A stretch of 64,000 bases of DNA from NCBI GenBank assembly GCA_965214585.1, contig OZ243957.1, positions 248,001 through 312,000 of the forward strand, written 5' to 3'. This DNA comes from JAHCHG01 sp965214585. Lineage in GTDB: Bacteria; Acidobacteriota; Blastocatellia; Pyrinomonadales; Pyrinomonadaceae. Positions 60,849 through 64,000 of this stretch are shown here, piece by piece. The position numbers and the translations under genes are program-made. The notes beneath the pieces were generated by a model, which saw nothing but the letters and a program-made list of their open reading frames with translations, was not told the DNA's origin and did not search any database. Positions within the stretch are counted from its first letter, which is position 1. Every line of letters starts with the position of its first letter.

Positions 60849-63335
60849 ATGCAAAAAATTACAAAATCTATCAGAAATACATTAACGATTGCCCTTTTAA
60901 TATTGGCGATCTCGGCAGCCAGCGCGACGGCGGCGACATTTACGGTTACAAACACGAACGACAGCGGCGCGGGCAGTTTGCGGCAGGCGATTTTAGACGC
61001 GAACGCGGCGGCGGGTTCGGACACGATTGTTTTTAGTTCGTCATTTAACACACCGCAGACGATTACTTTAGCAGGTGATCTTATATCAATTAACGCCTCT
61101 CAGAATTTGACGATAACGGGACCGGGAAGCGGTTTGCTGACTGTCAGCGGTAACAACCTGAGCAAGGTGTTTGATATTTTGCGCGGATCGCCGGCGGGAC
61201 CGGGACAAGTAATGATCAGCGGAATGACCATTATCGGTGGCAACGCAATGACCGGAGTTACATCCAATCGCGGCGGCGCAATTTACATTCAGGGAAGCGG
61301 CTCAAATCCGACATTGACGATTGACAGCGTGGTTATTACCGGCAATACCGCAAGGGATTCCGGCGGTGCAATATATAGTAGTGAAGGCAGTTTGAACGTA
61401 ATAAATTCAATTATCAGTAACAATTCCACCACCAGTAGTTTGGCAAATTTTGGCGGCGGCGGAATCTTTGCCGGAGGAAATCTTACGATAGACAATTCTA
61501 CCATAACCGGCAATACCGCCTCGAGAGAAGGCGGCGGCATTATCGCTTTCAGCACCACAACAATTACCAATTCGGTAATCAGCAATAACACTACAAACTT
61601 CGATGGCGGCGGTTTGTATCGGCGAACCGGAGCGACAATAATTACTAATTCGACTATTACGGGAAATTCAGCAAGAGCCAGCGGCGGCGGTGCTGCGTTT
61701 GCACTTGCCGGAAGTATTACGATAACCGGCTCGACCATTACGAACAATACTGCCAATCCTAATAGGATTAGCGGCATTTCTGGAAACGGCGGCGGTCTGC
61801 ATTTCAGGGTCAGCAGCGGCGGCAGGACAACTATTACCGATTCAACCATCAGCGGCAATCAGGCTCGCAGCAGCAACAGTGTTAGTGGCGGATCGGGCGG
61901 CGGTATATTTGCTGATGCAAGTTATTCGTTTGCTGTTATTAACTCGACCATCAGCGGCAATATCGCCGAAAATTCGGGCGGCGGTATTTATACCGACAAT
62001 AGTTCCAACAATGTTGAAACGCGAAGCATTACCAATTCAACCGTTGTCAATAATACGGCAACCGTTAGCGGCGGCGGAGTCAACAATAACGGAATACCTC
62101 CCGCAGGTTCCGCGTTCAACCTAGGCAATTCGATATTTGCCAACAATAACAACAGCACATCCCGCGACTTGAACGGCACTTTCAATTCACAGGGTTATAA
62201 TTTGATTAAAAGCGCGACGGGTGCGACTATCACGGGAATGACGGCGACCAATATCCTCGGAGTTGATCCGCAGCTTGCTGCTCTAGCCAACAACGGCGGT
62301 CCGACTCTGACGCACGCGCTTCTTCCGGGCAGTCCGGCAATCAACGCCGGAAACAATGCGCTCGCCGTTGACCAAAACGGCACTCTTTTGCAGTATGACC
62401 AAAGAGGCGCGTGTTTTGACCGCATCGTCGGTATCACGGTTGACATCGGCGCATTCGAGTTCGGCGCGTCTGCTTCGTGTACCGATAAGAAGACGCGCTT
62501 CGATTTCGACGGCGACGGCAAAACAGACATCTCCGTTTTCCGTCCTGTTTCAGGCGGCTCGGCTGAGTGGTATTATCTGCGAAGTTCCGACGGCGTTGAC
62601 AGAGGCTTTCCTTTCGGTCTGAGTTCCGACCGCATCACGCCCGCCGATTTCACGGGTGACGGCAAAACCGACATTGCCTTCTTCCGTCCTTCAACAGGCT
62701 TCTGGTTTGTCTTGAGAAGCGAAGACGGTTCGTTCTTCGCCTTCCCGTTCGGCACTAACGGCGATATTCCCGCGCCCGGCGATTTCGACGGGGACGGAAC
62801 AGCCGATGCCGCCGTCTTTCGTCCTTCGTCCGCGACTTGGTTTATTCGCAATTCGTCCGACGGAAGCACGACTATCACACAGTTCGGAGCAAACGGCGAC
62901 GTGCCGATTGTCGAAGACTACGACGGCGACGGCAAAGACGACATCGCTGTTTATCGTCCAAGCGTGTCGGAATGGTATCTGCAAAGAAGCACGGCGGGAT
63001 TCATCGGCTTCCGGTTCGGCGCGCCGGGAGATGCAACGCCCGTTCCGGCGGACTTTACCGGCGACGGCAAAGCGGACATCGCGTTTTTCGCCAAATCCAC
63101 AAATCAATGGTTCGTCTTGAGAAGCGAAGACACGTCATTTTTCGCGTTTCCGTTCGGAGCGGCGGGCGACATACCCGCGCCGGGCGATTACGACGGCGAC
63201 GGACGCGCGGATGCGGCGGTGTTCAGACCATCAACCGGAACTTGGTATCTGAATCGAAGCACAAGCGGTGCTGCGATAATCGGCTTCGGAGCAAGCGGCG
63301 ACGTGCCGCTTCCGAATGCTTATAGAAATCCGTAA
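60849..63335 (+). CDS. Secreted beta-helix protein with C-terminal FG-GAP repeats
   Basis: 828 residues. Signal peptide of about 29 residues (LTIALLILAISAASATAA). FTVTNTNDSGAGSLRQAILD starts a right-handed parallel beta-helix (about residues 30-545) with many NSTITGNTA-type coils. The end of the helix (GAFEFGA) is followed by six FG-GAP/VCBS-like units (FDFDGDGKTDISVFRP, DFTGDGKTDIAFFRP, DYDGDGRADAAVFRP), which bind calcium and form a beta-propeller-like head. Surface adhesion or polysaccharide binding is a common role. RBS AGAAGAAAAA is weak. No anchor is seen. Confidence 0.85.
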   Translation: MQKITKSIRNTLTIALLILAISAASATAATFTVTNTNDSGAGSLRQAILDANAAAGSDTIVFSSSFNTPQTITLAGDLISINASQNLTITGPGSGLLTVSGNNLSKVFDILRGSPAGPGQVMISGMTIIGGNAMTGVTSNRGGAIYIQGSGSNPTLTIDSVVITGNTARDSGGAIYSSEGSLNVINSIISNNSTTSSLANFGGGGIFAGGNLTIDNSTITGNTASREGGGIIAFSTTTITNSVISNNTTNFDGGGLYRRTGATIITNSTITGNSARASGGGAAFALAGSITITGSTITNNTANPNRISGISGNGGGLHFRVSSGGRTTITDSTISGNQARSSNSVSGGSGGGIFADASYSFAVINSTISGNIAENSGGGIYTDNSSNNVETRSITNSTVVNNTATVSGGGVNNNGIPPAGSAFNLGNSIFANNNNSTSRDLNGTFNSQGYNLIKSATGATITGMTATNILGVDPQLAALANNGGPTLTHALLPGSPAINAGNNALAVDQNGTLLQYDQRGACFDRIVGITVDIGAFEFGASASCTDKKTRFDFDGDGKTDISVFRPVSGGSAEWYYLRSSDGVDRGFPFGLSSDRITPADFTGDGKTDIAFFRPSTGFWFVLRSEDGSFFAFPFGTNGDIPAPGDFDGDGTADAAVFRPSSATWFIRNSSDGSTTITQFGANGDVPIVEDYDGDGKDDIAVYRPSVSEWYLQRSTAGFIGFRFGAPGDATPVPADFTGDGKADIAFFAKSTNQWFVLRSEDTSFFAFPFGAAGDIPAPGDYDGDGRADAAVFRPSTGTWYLNRSTSGAAIIGFGASGDVPLPNAYRNP

Positions 63336-63364
63336 ATGCCCGGTTTCTCTCCTAAAGACGAAAG

Positions 63365-63396
63365 GGACGGCAGAATATCGCCGTTCCTTTTTTTGT
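63365..63396 (+). terminator. Intrinsic terminator of the beta-helix gene
   Basis: GGGACGGC and GCCGTTCC stem around AGAATATC, followed by seven T. It ends the preceding plus-strand gene. Confidence 0.8.
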
Positions 63397-63543
63397 AAGA
63401 ATAAAATTATTTGTCCCTTTTCACATAGTTTTTACGCATTTATAAGTGAAAACAAAAAAGTTATTGGAAAAACTTAGAAAGAAACCAACAAATTAAGTCG
63501 AATACAAACGGTTTAAGAAACTACAAAGCAAATGGAGAAAACT

Positions 63544-64000
63544 ATGTCAAAGAAGAAATTCAACAGAGCAGCAGCCAAAATCGTATTATTAGCGGTTGTG
63601 GCAATTTTTACAGGTTTTACAACAACGGTCAATGCCCAAAGTTTTTCATTTCCGGGAACGGGAACGGGAACGATTCCTGATTCAGATACTCTCGATCCGA
63701 GAGAACCGGGTCCGCCGTTGGATGTTAAGTTTAATGTTACGGGATTAAGCGGAACTGTCAGCAATGTCAGTGTGAATATGAATCTTAATCACGGATTTGT
63801 CGGCGATCTGACGGTAACTCTGATCGCACCGGACGGAGTCAGTCACCCTATTTTCAGCCGGACGGGAGCGCCCTGTATAGATTGTTTCGGTTCGGGGGTT
63901 GATCTCGACGGCGTTTATACATTTACTGATAGCGCGACTGCTAATTGGTGGGAGGCGGCATTTGCCGCGAGGAATCTTAGACCGTCTATTATACCTCCCG
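63544..64000 (+). CDS. Secreted protein with proprotein-convertase P-domain-like region, truncated by window end
   Basis: 152 codons visible from ATG 63544 (preceded by GGAGAA), running off the right edge. Signal peptide (KIVLLAVVAIFTGFTTTVNA, then Q). The region GLSGTVSNVSVNMNLNHGFV, GDLTVTLIAPDG and TFTDSATANWWEAAF matches the P-domain/choice-of-anchor pattern of secreted proteins. What follows is not in the window. Same orientation as the beta-helix protein and 208 bp downstream of it. Confidence 0.75.
   Translation, partial: MSKKKFNRAAAKIVLLAVVAIFTGFTTTVNAQSFSFPGTGTGTIPDSDTLDPREPGPPLDVKFNVTGLSGTVSNVSVNMNLNHGFVGDLTVTLIAPDGVSHPIFSRTGAPCIDCFGSGVDLDGVYTFTDSATANWWEAAFAARNLRPSIIPP

Overview
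The window is a bacterial chromosome segment that most resembles Acidobacteriota of the Blastocatellia/Pyrinomonadales type. That placement is an inference. It rests on VWFA-related secreted proteins of the acidobacterial kind, a large Ser/Thr kinase next to an ECF sigma factor, DUF3108 and FG-GAP/beta-helix secreted proteins, and moderate GC content with many small palindromic repeats. Most of the window is housekeeping sequence; two parts are accessory.

Layout. 0-3 kb: start of a type IV pilus/T2SS F-type gene, then two secreted VWA proteins. 2.9-5.7 kb (minus): a very small bacterial microcompartment (BMC) operon with one hexameric shell protein, an acylating aldehyde dehydrogenase with a long tail, a zinc-ribbon membrane protein and a 36-residue membrane peptide. 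5.9-9.5 kb: RodZ-like protein, guaB and trhO. 9.5-11 kb: an IS630-type insertion sequence inside a larger palindrome. 11-22 kb: FHA-serine protease fusion, Yip1 protein, oppF/oppD ATPases, S41, M28 and M1 peptidases. 22-26 kb: sigma/anti-sigma pair, PIN toxin-antitoxin pair and a small islet bounded by two copies of the groEL terminator. 26-39 kb: groESL with a CIRCE operator, MOSC protein, feoA-feoB-Cys-rich peptide, DUF3108 protein, pyrF, TPR protein, glnA. 39.6-45.6 kb (minus): a polymorphic toxin cassette array. 45.7-55 kb: engB, lon, clpX, clpP, tig and tRNA-Leu(UAG). 55-64 kb: murE, Ser/Thr kinase, ECF sigma factor, beta-helix/FG-GAP protein and a truncated P-domain protein.

The most interesting system is the toxin array. 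A 503-residue protein has a constant N-terminal part (about residues 1-345) and a C-terminal YwqJ-like nucleic-acid deaminase. One base separates it from a YwqK-like (MORN) immunity gene, and one further base separates that from a complete endonuclease V gene. Downstream lie three alternative toxin-immunity units. Each starts with a partial copy of the same constant region, cut at about the same C-terminal junction (GGIPK/GGISK), and a last toxin-less fragment ends the array. Because each unit is joined directly to the next leader copy, endonuclease V appears to belong to the deaminase cassette. A repair enzyme for deaminated purines would thus travel with a predicted deaminase toxin.

The second theme is intergenic palindromes. 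At least five families of 70-330 bp inverted-repeat elements occupy nearly every longer intergenic gap. One is a 140-bp MITE-like family with three copies. Another is a 182-bp family with four copies, one of which carries a second inverted repeat nested in its loop. These elements also create false N-terminal extensions for trhO and the DUF3108 gene.
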